64,000 bases of DNA from Lachnospiraceae bacterium. Its GTDB lineage: Bacteria > Bacillota > Clostridia > Lachnospirales > Lachnospiraceae. The DNA is taken from the NCBI GenBank assembly GCA_900752065.1, contig CAADTT010000039.1, positions 1 to 64,000 of the forward strand, given 5' to 3'. Made by a program: the position numbers and the translations under genes. The notes beneath the pieces were generated by a model. That model ran no database searches and had not been told where the DNA came from. It saw nothing but the letters and a program-made list of their open reading frames with translations. This document shows, piece after piece, positions 1 through 7,867 of this stretch (positions are counted from its first letter, which is position 1; the number at the start of each line of letters is the position of its first letter).

Positions 1-10
1 ATGTGGATAA

Positions 11-542
11 CCCATTCAAAAAATAGAGAGAATGGTGAAAAAAAAGCATTTTTATAATATCGGCAGGCTAAAAGATATATTTACCTTTCAATGCTGAGTA
101 TTTTGTGCGGGGCTGTACGGCTTTTTTGGATGCTGTGGGTGCGGCTATCGAAAAAATTGACAACGTCCAGAAACATCTGCCAGAAGCTCACAAAGCAGGA
201 AAAGTCATTTTTGTTATTACCACGGATGGTCTGGAAAATTCCAGTGTGAATTATACCTATGAGCAAATTCAGGAAATGATCAGTGCAAAGAAAGAGCGCG
301 GGTGGGAAATTCTATTTCTTGGTGCAAATATTGATACCGAAAGAGAGGCGGAAAAGATTGGCATCGCCCGTAATCGCTCTGTGACTTATGAAAATGATCC
401 AGAGGGCATTGCTATCAATTTTAAAGCCGTGGGCAGAGCGATATCAAAAGCATTACAGGCAGAAGACATGGAAGAAGTGTTTGATGGTGACTGGTCAGAG
501 GAAATTGTAAAACATAAGAGAAAGAGTCAAGGAGGAAAATAA
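11..542 (+). pseudogene. Decayed vWA-domain gene (3' part)
   Basis: The continuous reading frame begins only at 72 and its first usable start is a GTG at 105. It covers the second half of a vWA domain: the RGCTAFLDA stretch, then VITTDGLENSS, then FLGANI. The Asp-x-Ser-x-Ser half of the metal-binding site is missing. A different frame (11-91) reads HFYNIGRLKDIFTF and then runs into a stop. Dropping one base near 89 joins it smoothly to NAEYFVRG, so a single-base frameshift plus loss of the 5' end best explains the locus. It lies directly upstream of the zinc-ribbon gene. The short GTG form could still be translated. Function unknown. Confidence 0.6.
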
Positions 543-544
543 TT

Positions 545-1360
545 ATGGCAATGATGGAATGCCCAAACTGTGGGGAACAGGTATCAGACAAGGCGAAAAA
601 ATGTGTGTATTGTGGAACGATTCTGGTGCCGGAGGAAAAAAGATACTGTCAGGAATGTGGGACAGAGGTGGAAGAAGAGATGGATGTATGTCCGAAATGT
701 GGATGTCCGGTTGAAAATGTAGAAAACAGTGAAACAGCGCCGCAACAGGTGGAGGTGACTGGAGTAAAGATAGCCAAAAAATCAAAGAAAACAATGGCGA
801 TTGCGGCTGTTGTATTATTAATTGCCGCTCTGATTGCAGTGGCTGCTGTGCAGGGACAAAAGAAAAAAGACGCAGAGGAAGCAGCAAAGAGAATCGAAGA
901 GTATTCGGCTAATCTGGAACTTGTAACGTATTCCATGTTATCAGGAGCCGGTGATGCGGAAACTTGTGGAAATCTGATAAAAAAAGTCTGGTACAACGCA
1001 ATTTATGAGGAATGGGATGATTCGACTGATAAATATACAAGACCAAATGGCAATTTTGTATCAGATTTTAATGATGCATTAAAGAATTTATATTCGGATT
1101 CCTCATTCAGTCTTCAAATAAGCGGTATTGAGGATAATCAGGATACGGTAAATTCCCTGATGAAAAATTTGAAAAATCCACCGGATGAATATGAGGATGC
1201 ATATGAAGCTGTTACGGAATTCTATGATGCGTATCTCACTTTGACCAATCTGGCAACAGATCCTTCCGGTAGTTTACAAACATTTTCATCTAATTTCAAT
1301 GATGCAGATTCGGAGGCGTTGAAGTGTTATAATGCGGTAAAAATGTATTTAGAGGATTAA
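545..1360 (+). CDS. Double zinc-ribbon, single-pass membrane protein
   Basis: 271 residues. Two zinc ribbons open the protein: Cys6/Cys9/Cys20/Cys23 and Cys35/Cys38/Cys49/Cys52. A basic linker and one strongly hydrophobic segment (about 83-103) follow, then a charged, mainly acidic region of about 165 residues with no recognised domain. The topology suggests the ribbons face the cytoplasm and the C-terminal part lies outside. It starts 2 bases after the vWA remnant, with an AAGGAGG site 9 bases before the ATG. Zinc-ribbon plus one membrane helix is a common but poorly understood Clostridia architecture; no specific function can be assigned. Confidence 0.75.
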   Translation: MAMMECPNCGEQVSDKAKKCVYCGTILVPEEKRYCQECGTEVEEEMDVCPKCGCPVENVENSETAPQQVEVTGVKIAKKSKKTMAIAAVVLLIAALIAVAAVQGQKKKDAEEAAKRIEEYSANLELVTYSMLSGAGDAETCGNLIKKVWYNAIYEEWDDSTDKYTRPNGNFVSDFNDALKNLYSDSSFSLQISGIEDNQDTVNSLMKNLKNPPDEYEDAYEAVTEFYDAYLTLTNLATDPSGSLQTFSSNFNDADSEALKCYNAVKMYLED

Positions 1361-1395
1361 CTGTACCATGATATAAGAGAGTGAGTAAGCAGAGG

Positions 1396-1424
1396 AGGAG
1401 TTTGGATATCAATTCCAAACTCCT
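1396..1424 (+). terminator. Hairpin after the zinc-ribbon gene
   Basis: An 11-bp perfect stem (AGGAGTTTGGA with its complement) around a 7-base loop lies 36 bases after the zinc-ribbon gene stop. There is no T run after it, so it is either a weak terminator or an mRNA 3'-end structure. It separates the zinc-ribbon gene from the BREX transcription unit. Confidence 0.45.
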
Positions 1425-1499
1425 TCGCTGTGAAAATATTGAAAAACGATGAAAAATCCCTCGTACGCCAAATTTTTGATACCAAAAGAAAGGACTATA

Positions 1500-1543
1500 T
1501 GATACAATGAAATACGTAGCGTAAGAAATAAAAATGTACGTAT
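1500..1543 (+). promoter_or_regulatory. BREX operon promoter and candidate XRE operator
   Basis: An extended -10 (TGATACAAT, 1500-1508) is followed by an inverted repeat: ATACGTA at 1512-1518 and TACGTAT at 1537-1543, separated by 18 bases. The second arm overlaps another TATAAT-like hexamer (1541-1546). The repeat lies just before the XRE gene and straddles the expected transcription start. That position suits autorepression by the XRE protein and control of the BREX genes; the link is inferred. Confidence 0.45.
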
Positions 1544-1558
1544 AATGAGGTGTCAGGC

Positions 1559-1789
1559 ATGGCAGTATCTTATAAAAAACTTTTCAAAATGCTGATAGAT
1601 AGGGATATGAAAAAGAAAGATTTCAGACAGCTGACGGGAATTAGTAGCAATACCGTCACAAAACTGGCAAACAATGAAAATGTCACTATGGAAGTAATCG
1701 AAAAGATTTGTATTCATATGGGTTGCACAGTCGATGAAATTGTAGATATTATTCCTGATGATCAATTAGATGAAAAGGCAGAGAAGTAG
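1559..1789 (+). CDS. Small XRE/Cro-type HTH regulator
   Basis: 76 residues, almost entirely one helix-turn-helix domain. The core KKKDFRQLTGISSNTVTKLA gives the turn and recognition helices and is followed by NENVTMEVIEKICIHMGCTVDEIVDI, the pattern of the YozG-like XRE family. The ATG at 1559 is preferred over the upstream GTG at 1550 because TGAGG at 1546-1550 is then a well-placed ribosome site. First gene of the BREX block, and an inverted repeat lies directly upstream. Likely a transcriptional regulator of the operon. It is not the WYL-type BrxR seen in some other BREX loci. Confidence 0.8.
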   Translation: MAVSYKKLFKMLIDRDMKKKDFRQLTGISSNTVTKLANNENVTMEVIEKICIHMGCTVDEIVDIIPDDQLDEKAEK

Positions 1790-1802
1790 AGAGGTTTTTC
1801 AT

Positions 1803-2405
1803 ATGGAATATAAGAAATATAGTGCAGGTCTTATGTCCCAGTCTTACTGGTTTCTGGAATTTAAGAAGGCAGTGAAGCTTAGACAGGAGAATATAGCATA
1901 TGACGATATAAAGAAAAAATGTGTTGAGGAGAACCTCTTTGGAGCTGCTAAGGAGTACCGGGCTCTTCGCATGGCAGGGTATATCATAACTCGTGTGAAA
2001 GCAATGGATGGTGCGCTCGTGGAGTTGTTCTGTTCTTCTGATCTGGCAACACAGAAACTAATCAACTTGATTACGATATTAAGAACAGACAGATTATTTT
2101 TTGAGTTCGTATATGAAGTATATCGGGAAAAAGTAATCCTCGGCGTAGATATCATGGAAGAGGCCGACGTTAACGTGTTCTTTACAAGAAAAGAGGCACA
2201 AAGTGAGTTGGTTGCGGGATGGAAGGACAGTACAAAACGGCATCTTCGTTCCTGCTATCTGAACTTTATGACAGATGCCAATTTATTGACTGTGATTGAT
2301 AAAAAGAAAATGGTTACACCTCCGATATTGGATATAGCACTGGAAAGGTATCTGCGGTCGGTGGGAGAAGAAGTGATAGTAAAGGCTCTGACGGGGGTAA
2401 ATTAA
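1803..2405 (+). CDS. brxA: BrxA, BREX protein (DUF1819)
   Basis: 200 residues from ATG 1803. The N-terminus MEYKKYSAGL and the pattern AYDDIKKKCVEENLFGA followed by RTDRLFFEFVYEVYREKV match the BrxA (DUF1819) family, an all-helical small protein reported to bind DNA in other BREX systems. An in-frame ATG at 1770 overlaps the XRE stop and lacks the conserved N-terminus, so 1803 is preferred. The gene is 1 base from brxB and opens the canonical type 1 order. Role in the cell: part of phage restriction and self-methylation by BREX; its exact step is not known. Confidence 0.88.
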   Translation: MEYKKYSAGLMSQSYWFLEFKKAVKLRQENIAYDDIKKKCVEENLFGAAKEYRALRMAGYIITRVKAMDGALVELFCSSDLATQKLINLITILRTDRLFFEFVYEVYREKVILGVDIMEEADVNVFFTRKEAQSELVAGWKDSTKRHLRSCYLNFMTDANLLTVIDKKKMVTPPILDIALERYLRSVGEEVIVKALTGVN

Positions 2406-2406
2406 C

Positions 2407-2985
2407 ATGAACACATTGGAAGATAGACTGAATCAGGCAGAGGCCATGATACAAAAGCCGTCATTCCGGCAAAACAAAGGTTTAGGGAATGAAGTCGGGT
2501 ATTATATTTTTGATTATCCACCGGAAGAGGAATTGCTGGTCCGTGAAAGGGTCGAATATATCCGAAAAAAGAATGAACAGTCAGATGATGAATATCATAT
2601 CGTGGTATTTGATCTGTACGAGATTATCATAGAAATCCTGAAAGAAAAAGGATATTTGGAAAAATGCTATGAATTTGAAAAAAAGAGAGGGTTTGACCGA
2701 ATCACAAAAGCCGTGGGGAACATGCTTCGTATCACGGCGAAAGATAGTTTGATTATAAATTATATCAGGAAACGCACACCGGAAAAGGCGATCATGTTTC
2801 TTGTGGGAATAGGAAAGTGTTATCCGATCCTTCGATCACATACCGTTTTGAACAATCTTCATCAGGTCATTGACAACGTACCGGTGGTGATGTTTTATCC
2901 TGGAAAGTATGACGGACAGGAACTGATCTTATTTGGAGAGATCAAGGATGACAATTATTATCGGGCGTTTAAGCTGGTAGAGTAA
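2407..2985 (+). CDS. brxB: BrxB, BREX protein (DUF1788)
   Basis: 192 residues, a usual length for BrxB. It begins MNTLEDRLNQAEAMI and contains GNEVGYYIFDYPPEEELLVR and HTVLNNLHQVIDNVPVVMFYPG, typical of DUF1788. The C-terminal FYPGKYDGQELILFG strand-turn-strand is conserved in the family. It starts 1 base after brxA and ends 13 bases before brxC, so the three are surely cotranscribed. BrxB is required for BREX defence in studied type 1 systems, but its biochemical role is not established. Confidence 0.88.
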   Translation: MNTLEDRLNQAEAMIQKPSFRQNKGLGNEVGYYIFDYPPEEELLVRERVEYIRKKNEQSDDEYHIVVFDLYEIIIEILKEKGYLEKCYEFEKKRGFDRITKAVGNMLRITAKDSLIINYIRKRTPEKAIMFLVGIGKCYPILRSHTVLNNLHQVIDNVPVVMFYPGKYDGQELILFGEIKDDNYYRAFKLVE

Positions 2986-2998
2986 AGGAGTACGCAAG

Positions 2999-5900
2999 AT
3001 GAAAATAGGAAAGATGTTTGCAAAACCGATTGACCGTGATCTGAAGGGCGTTATTAAGGTAGGTCAGGATGATAACAAGAATATTCAGCAGGAACTGGAA
3101 GAGTATGTAGTAACCCGTGAGTTACAGAAACATTTCCGAGATTTTTTTGACAGCTATAAGCATGGGATTACTGGTACGACAGACAAAATGGGTGTATGGA
3201 TCTCCGGTTTCTTTGGAAGTGGTAAATCTCATTTCCTGAAAATATTATCTTATCTTCTGGAAAATAAAACGGTCAATGGAAAGACTGCTTTGGAATATTT
3301 TGAGGAAGACGAAAAGATTAAAGATCATATGGTTCTGGCAGATATGAGGCTGGCAGCTACGGTTCCGACGGATGTGGCTCTTTTTAACATTGATTCTAAA
3401 AGTGAGATGAATGGAAAAGAGAATAAAGAAGCCATTCTCTCGGTTTTTCTGAAAGTATTTAATGAGATGCAGGGATTTTATGGTGCAATACCGGCACTGG
3501 CAGATGTGGAAAGAAATCTGACAGAGGTTGGAAGATACGAAGAATTCGAGAAGGCTTTTGAGCAGTCCTTTGGTACTTCATGGAAAGAAGCCCGCAGTGA
3601 CTTTGACTTTATTCAGGATGATTTTGTAGATGTGCTGGTAGAAATGGGATATATGAGTGAAGCAGCAGCCCGTAACATATGTGAAAAAGCAACCAGACCA
3701 TATTCCATTACCATTGAAGAATTTGCATCTCTGGTAAAAAAATATCTTGACGGGAAGGGCAATAATCATCATATCGTATTCCTGGTGGATGAGATCGGAC
3801 AGTATATTGGCGATAACTCCAGTCTGATGTTGAACTTGCAGACCGTGGTAGAGAATCTGGGAACCGCCTGCCATGGGAAAGCATGGGTAATTGTAACCAG
3901 TCAGCAGGATATTGACTCCATTACAAAAACAAAAGGAAATGATTTTTCCAAGATTCAGGGACGTTTTGATACCAGACTCTCTCTGTCCTCTGCCAATGTA
4001 GACGAAGTAATCCGTGAGAGAGTTTTGAAGAAAACAGAAGCAGCCGACCAGACACTGAAATTATATTATGATGAAAAAGAGATTATCGCAAAGAATCTAA
4101 TTGTGTTCAATGATGGCGTAGAGAAAAAACTGTATGCGGACCGGAATAACTTTGCACAGGTGTATCCGTTTATTCCATACCAGTTTAACTTGCTGGGAAG
4201 TGTTTTGACATCTATCCGTACTCATGGAGCATCCGGCAAGCACCTGGCAGAAGGGGAGCGTTCTATGCTGGCATTGTTTAAAGAATCTGCCATGCGTGTG
4301 ATGAATGAAGGAACAGGTTCGATGGTGCCTTTCCATATGTTTTATGACGCGCTGGAGCAGTTTTTGGACCATTCCCATAAGGGTGTGATTTCCCGTGCTT
4401 TGGATAATGATTATCTGAATCCGGATCATGCTGAGGAGTGCTTTGATGTAAATGTACTCAAGACACTCTTTATGATTAAATATGTGAAAGAAATCAAAGC
4501 CAATATTGAGAATATTACCAGTCTGATGGTAGACCATATGGATAATGACCGTATGGAACTGTCACAGAAAGTAGAAGATACATTGAAACGTCTGATCCGT
4601 CAGACGCTGGTGCAGAAAAATGGGGATATTTATGTATTCCTGACCAATGAAGAGCAGGAGATCAACCGGGCAATCGAATCCCAGCCGGTGGATGCTGGTG
4701 AGATTACGGCCAAGGTATCAGAACTGATCTTTGATGGCTTATTTGATGAAAAAAAATATCGCTATCCTGCATTTAACGGCAGGTATGCCTTTGGATTTAA
4801 TCAGGTTGTGGATGATAAGCCATACAAAGCCAGTCAGAATTATGACATTACTTTGAAAATTCTGACTCCGAACAGCGATGAAATTGCAGACGAGACTACC
4901 ATGAGAATGCTTTCTGCTCAGAGTCGTTGTGTACTGGTTGTTCTGCCTGATGACAGAACCTTCCTGGACGAGATCCGTTCTTCTCTCCAGATTGAGAAGT
5001 TCATCCGTTTCGACGCTACCAACGCCGTCACAAAGTATGAGCAGATCAAAGAAGCAAAGAAAGTGGAACTCCGTGAGAGAAGTGCTGCAGCTCGTTTGTT
5101 TCTTGAGGAGTCTTTGAAATCCGCCGCTATTTATGTGAATGGCGACCGTGTACAGACCACTGCAAAGGAAGTATCTTCCCGTATCAATGATGCCATCGGT
5201 AAACTGGTTGCTTCCGTGTATCATAAACTTTCCTACATTGATACTGCCATGAATGAAGCGGATATTAAGAAGCTGTTTAACAATACCAGTCAGCAGCTGT
5301 CTCTGGCAGGAACTAATGCGGCGCCGAACAGTCTTGCCTTGCATGATGTGAATGATTATATTGCGGTGAATACATCCCGTCATACAAAGACTTCCATGAA
5401 GTCTCTGCTGGATCGATTTATGAAAGCACCTTATGGATTTGTGGAAGCTGATGTTCAGTGGCTGGTTGCAAAGCTGTTCAAGGACGGGGAAATTGCGTTC
5501 TATGTAAATAGTGAATCGGTGACTCTCCTTTCCAAGAGGGTAGACGAAATCGTTCGTTTCATCACTCGTAAAGAATTCAATGAACGTCTGATGACAGAGA
5601 AGCGTGTCCGTGCCAGCGAGAAGCAGAAAAAGGCAGTTCGTGAAGTTATGAAGGAATTGTTTGGAGTGTCGCCATCCAGTGATGACGATGATGCGGTCAT
5701 GAGCAGTTTTATCGGATATGCAGACAGACTAAAGAATGATCTGGAAAAACTGGAAATCCGTTATCAGAGCCAGCCTTTGTATCCTGGAAAACCTCTGATT
5801 TTGCAGGGGAAGAAATTGATGAATGATGTGGCGCAGATGAAGAACGCCAATGAATTCTTTGCTGCTGTTGACGGTGACCGGGATGATTATCTTGATTTTG

Positions 5901-6664
5901 CGGAAGATTATGAACCAGTGAAAAAGTTCTTTTCCGGGGATCAGATTACCATCTTTGACCGTGCAATCCGTTTGATGGCTATTTATGATGACAGTCGTAC
6001 TTTTATCGTGAATAAAGAGATAGAATCCATCGTGGAGCAGGTGAAATCCATTATGAAAAAGGCTGTTCCATACAGTGATATTTTTAAATTGCCGGGTTTA
6101 TTGGATGAGTTCTCGAATACCTACAGTAAGCTGTTGGATGAAATGGAAGCTCCAATAGAAGAAGCTATTGATGAGGCAAGAAAGCGTGTATTACAGGAAC
6201 TGGAAGGTAAACTGTGTGAAGGTCAGCTTCGCAGCAGATATATAGGCCGCTTTCAGGAACTGCATGAAAAAGCAAGCCATTGTAATAATGTGGCCACGCT
6301 TCAGAATATTAAAATCGAAGCAGATGCGTTAAAGGTTCGTTGCCTGAATGAGATTGCTGATATGGAAAGCAGGCTGCAAGCTCAAAAAACAGCAGAGGAA
6401 GAGAAAAAAGAAGGACGGAAACAGCCACAGGCAGATGTAATCTGTGATGGTGGAAATACCTACGATATAGGAAAACATGAGGAAGTACCGCCTGTTCTTG
6501 CTCTTAAAACAAAGAAGCAACGAACGATCAGTATAAAAGCGATCAATACAGAAACAACCTGGCAGTTAGAGACGAAAGAGGATGTAAAATATTATGTTAC
6601 CATGCTAGAAAAGAAATTACTGGAAGAGCTCAGGGAAGATACGATTATTCATATAGAGTTTTAG
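2999..6664 (+). CDS. brxC: BrxC, BREX large P-loop ATPase
   Basis: 1221 residues, the normal size for BrxC. It starts MKIGKMFAKPIDRDLKGVI. The Walker A is GFFGSGKS at residues 70-77. A Walker B-like IVFLVDEIGQY lies near 257-267, followed by sensor-like TSQQDIDSI. The remainder is long and helical with charged, probably coiled-coil stretches (about 1050-1150), and the final 40 residues form a small beta-rich tail. BrxC is an AAA+-type ATPase needed for BREX restriction and methylation. AAGGAG precedes the ATG. About 55 bases separate it from the accessory ATPase gene. Confidence 0.92.
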   Translation: MKIGKMFAKPIDRDLKGVIKVGQDDNKNIQQELEEYVVTRELQKHFRDFFDSYKHGITGTTDKMGVWISGFFGSGKSHFLKILSYLLENKTVNGKTALEYFEEDEKIKDHMVLADMRLAATVPTDVALFNIDSKSEMNGKENKEAILSVFLKVFNEMQGFYGAIPALADVERNLTEVGRYEEFEKAFEQSFGTSWKEARSDFDFIQDDFVDVLVEMGYMSEAAARNICEKATRPYSITIEEFASLVKKYLDGKGNNHHIVFLVDEIGQYIGDNSSLMLNLQTVVENLGTACHGKAWVIVTSQQDIDSITKTKGNDFSKIQGRFDTRLSLSSANVDEVIRERVLKKTEAADQTLKLYYDEKEIIAKNLIVFNDGVEKKLYADRNNFAQVYPFIPYQFNLLGSVLTSIRTHGASGKHLAEGERSMLALFKESAMRVMNEGTGSMVPFHMFYDALEQFLDHSHKGVISRALDNDYLNPDHAEECFDVNVLKTLFMIKYVKEIKANIENITSLMVDHMDNDRMELSQKVEDTLKRLIRQTLVQKNGDIYVFLTNEEQEINRAIESQPVDAGEITAKVSELIFDGLFDEKKYRYPAFNGRYAFGFNQVVDDKPYKASQNYDITLKILTPNSDEIADETTMRMLSAQSRCVLVVLPDDRTFLDEIRSSLQIEKFIRFDATNAVTKYEQIKEAKKVELRERSAAARLFLEESLKSAAIYVNGDRVQTTAKEVSSRINDAIGKLVASVYHKLSYIDTAMNEADIKKLFNNTSQQLSLAGTNAAPNSLALHDVNDYIAVNTSRHTKTSMKSLLDRFMKAPYGFVEADVQWLVAKLFKDGEIAFYVNSESVTLLSKRVDEIVRFITRKEFNERLMTEKRVRASEKQKKAVREVMKELFGVSPSSDDDDAVMSSFIGYADRLKNDLEKLEIRYQSQPLYPGKPLILQGKKLMNDVAQMKNANEFFAAVDGDRDDYLDFAEDYEPVKKFFSGDQITIFDRAIRLMAIYDDSRTFIVNKEIESIVEQVKSIMKKAVPYSDIFKLPGLLDEFSNTYSKLLDEMEAPIEEAIDEARKRVLQELEGKLCEGQLRSRYIGRFQELHEKASHCNNVATLQNIKIEADALKVRCLNEIADMESRLQAQKTAEEEKKEGRKQPQADVICDGGNTYDIGKHEEVPPVLALKTKKQRTISIKAINTETTWQLETKEDVKYYVTMLEKKLLEELREDTIIHIEF

Positions 6665-6720
6665 CTCAGTGATAAATTGGATAGCATATAAATATGGTCA
6701 ACTAAATGGAGGCGGATTCA

Positions 6721-7785
6721 GTGAAAGTAAACAAACTTACTTTGAGTAATTTTATGCTTTTTGAAAATGCAGAAATCAATTGGGCAAAAAATATTAATGT
6801 CATTTGTGGAGAAAACAGTACAGGGAAAACAACCTTATTAAAAGTGATGTACTCTATATTAAAACCTCTTGGAAAAGGGTATAAAGAGGCAGCAACGAAA
6901 GAAATAGAAGAAAAGATGTTTGTTGACAAATTGCAAGGTGTTTTTCGCCCGGATGGTATGAAAATTGGTCGTCTGGTAAGTAGAAAACAAGGAAGTAATC
7001 GTACAGATTTTTCTGTTATTCTGGATAAGAAACAGCAGGTCTCAATTGGATTTGGGAACAGACAGGAAAATCATGCAGATATTAAGATGGATCTGATGAA
7101 ATTTGGTGGAAGTTTTGATGTGATTTATATCCCTACAAAGGAAATGATATCTACCACAGAACATTTTGCCTCTCTTTATGAGGACTATCATATTGATTTT
7201 GAAGAAATGTATTATGACCTTGCAAAATTGTTGGATAGACCACTTTCTAAAGGTGCAAACACAACAGAGCAAAATGAAGTCTTGAAAAGTTTTGAAGAAA
7301 TTATGAAGGGACAGATTGTCCAAAAAGATAAAAAATTCTTTTTGAAGATAAAAGGCGAAGGCGAATTTGAAATGGGCTTGTTATCAGATGGTTATCGAAA
7401 ACTTTCCATGATTGTATATATGATTTTATCCGGAAGTCTGAATAAGAATACCATACTTTTCTGGGATGAGCCGGAAACAAATATGAATCCGAAAATGATT
7501 CGACCAATTGTACAGGCTTTGGTTGCGCTGGCAAAAATGGGTGTTCAGATTTTTGTGACAACACACGATTATTTTGTGCAGCAGGAATTTAATATGCTTA
7601 CCGTATATCCAGAATTAAATCCGGAACATCTTGACATACGTTTTATGTCATTGTATCGGGACGAACAGACGGGTGATGTGAACTTTGAACTGGAGGAAAC
7701 GGCGTCGGATTTAAAACATAATGCGATTATGCAGGAATTTGATGCAATGTATGATAGAGAACAGAGGATTATCTATGGAGATTAG
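6721..7785 (+). CDS. ABC/SMC-type AAA ATPase, BREX accessory
   Basis: 354 residues from GTG 6721. GGAGG at 6709-6713 sits correctly before this GTG, while the ATG at 6706 overlaps that site and is rejected. Domains: N-terminal LSNFMLFENAEINW as in RecF/OLD-like ATPases, Walker A CGENSTGKTT (about residues 26-35), a helical insertion, a signature-like LLSDGYRKLSMI, and Walker B TILFWDEPETNMNP with the switch His in TTHD. It resembles the ATPases of OLD-like or Septu-like defence modules, but no nuclease partner is fused or adjacent. More AT-rich than brxC and pglX and placed between them, so probably an inserted accessory. Target unknown. Confidence 0.8.
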   Translation: MKVNKLTLSNFMLFENAEINWAKNINVICGENSTGKTTLLKVMYSILKPLGKGYKEAATKEIEEKMFVDKLQGVFRPDGMKIGRLVSRKQGSNRTDFSVILDKKQQVSIGFGNRQENHADIKMDLMKFGGSFDVIYIPTKEMISTTEHFASLYEDYHIDFEEMYYDLAKLLDRPLSKGANTTEQNEVLKSFEEIMKGQIVQKDKKFFLKIKGEGEFEMGLLSDGYRKLSMIVYMILSGSLNKNTILFWDEPETNMNPKMIRPIVQALVALAKMGVQIFVTTHDYFVQQEFNMLTVYPELNPEHLDIRFMSLYRDEQTGDVNFELEETASDLKHNAIMQEFDAMYDREQRIIYGD

Positions 7786-7867
7786 AGAAGAAAGTGGATT
7801 CCGCTACATATAACAAAGATATTTTTCAAATTGTATCATAGAGATGAGGAGTACTTAGGAGAAAGCG

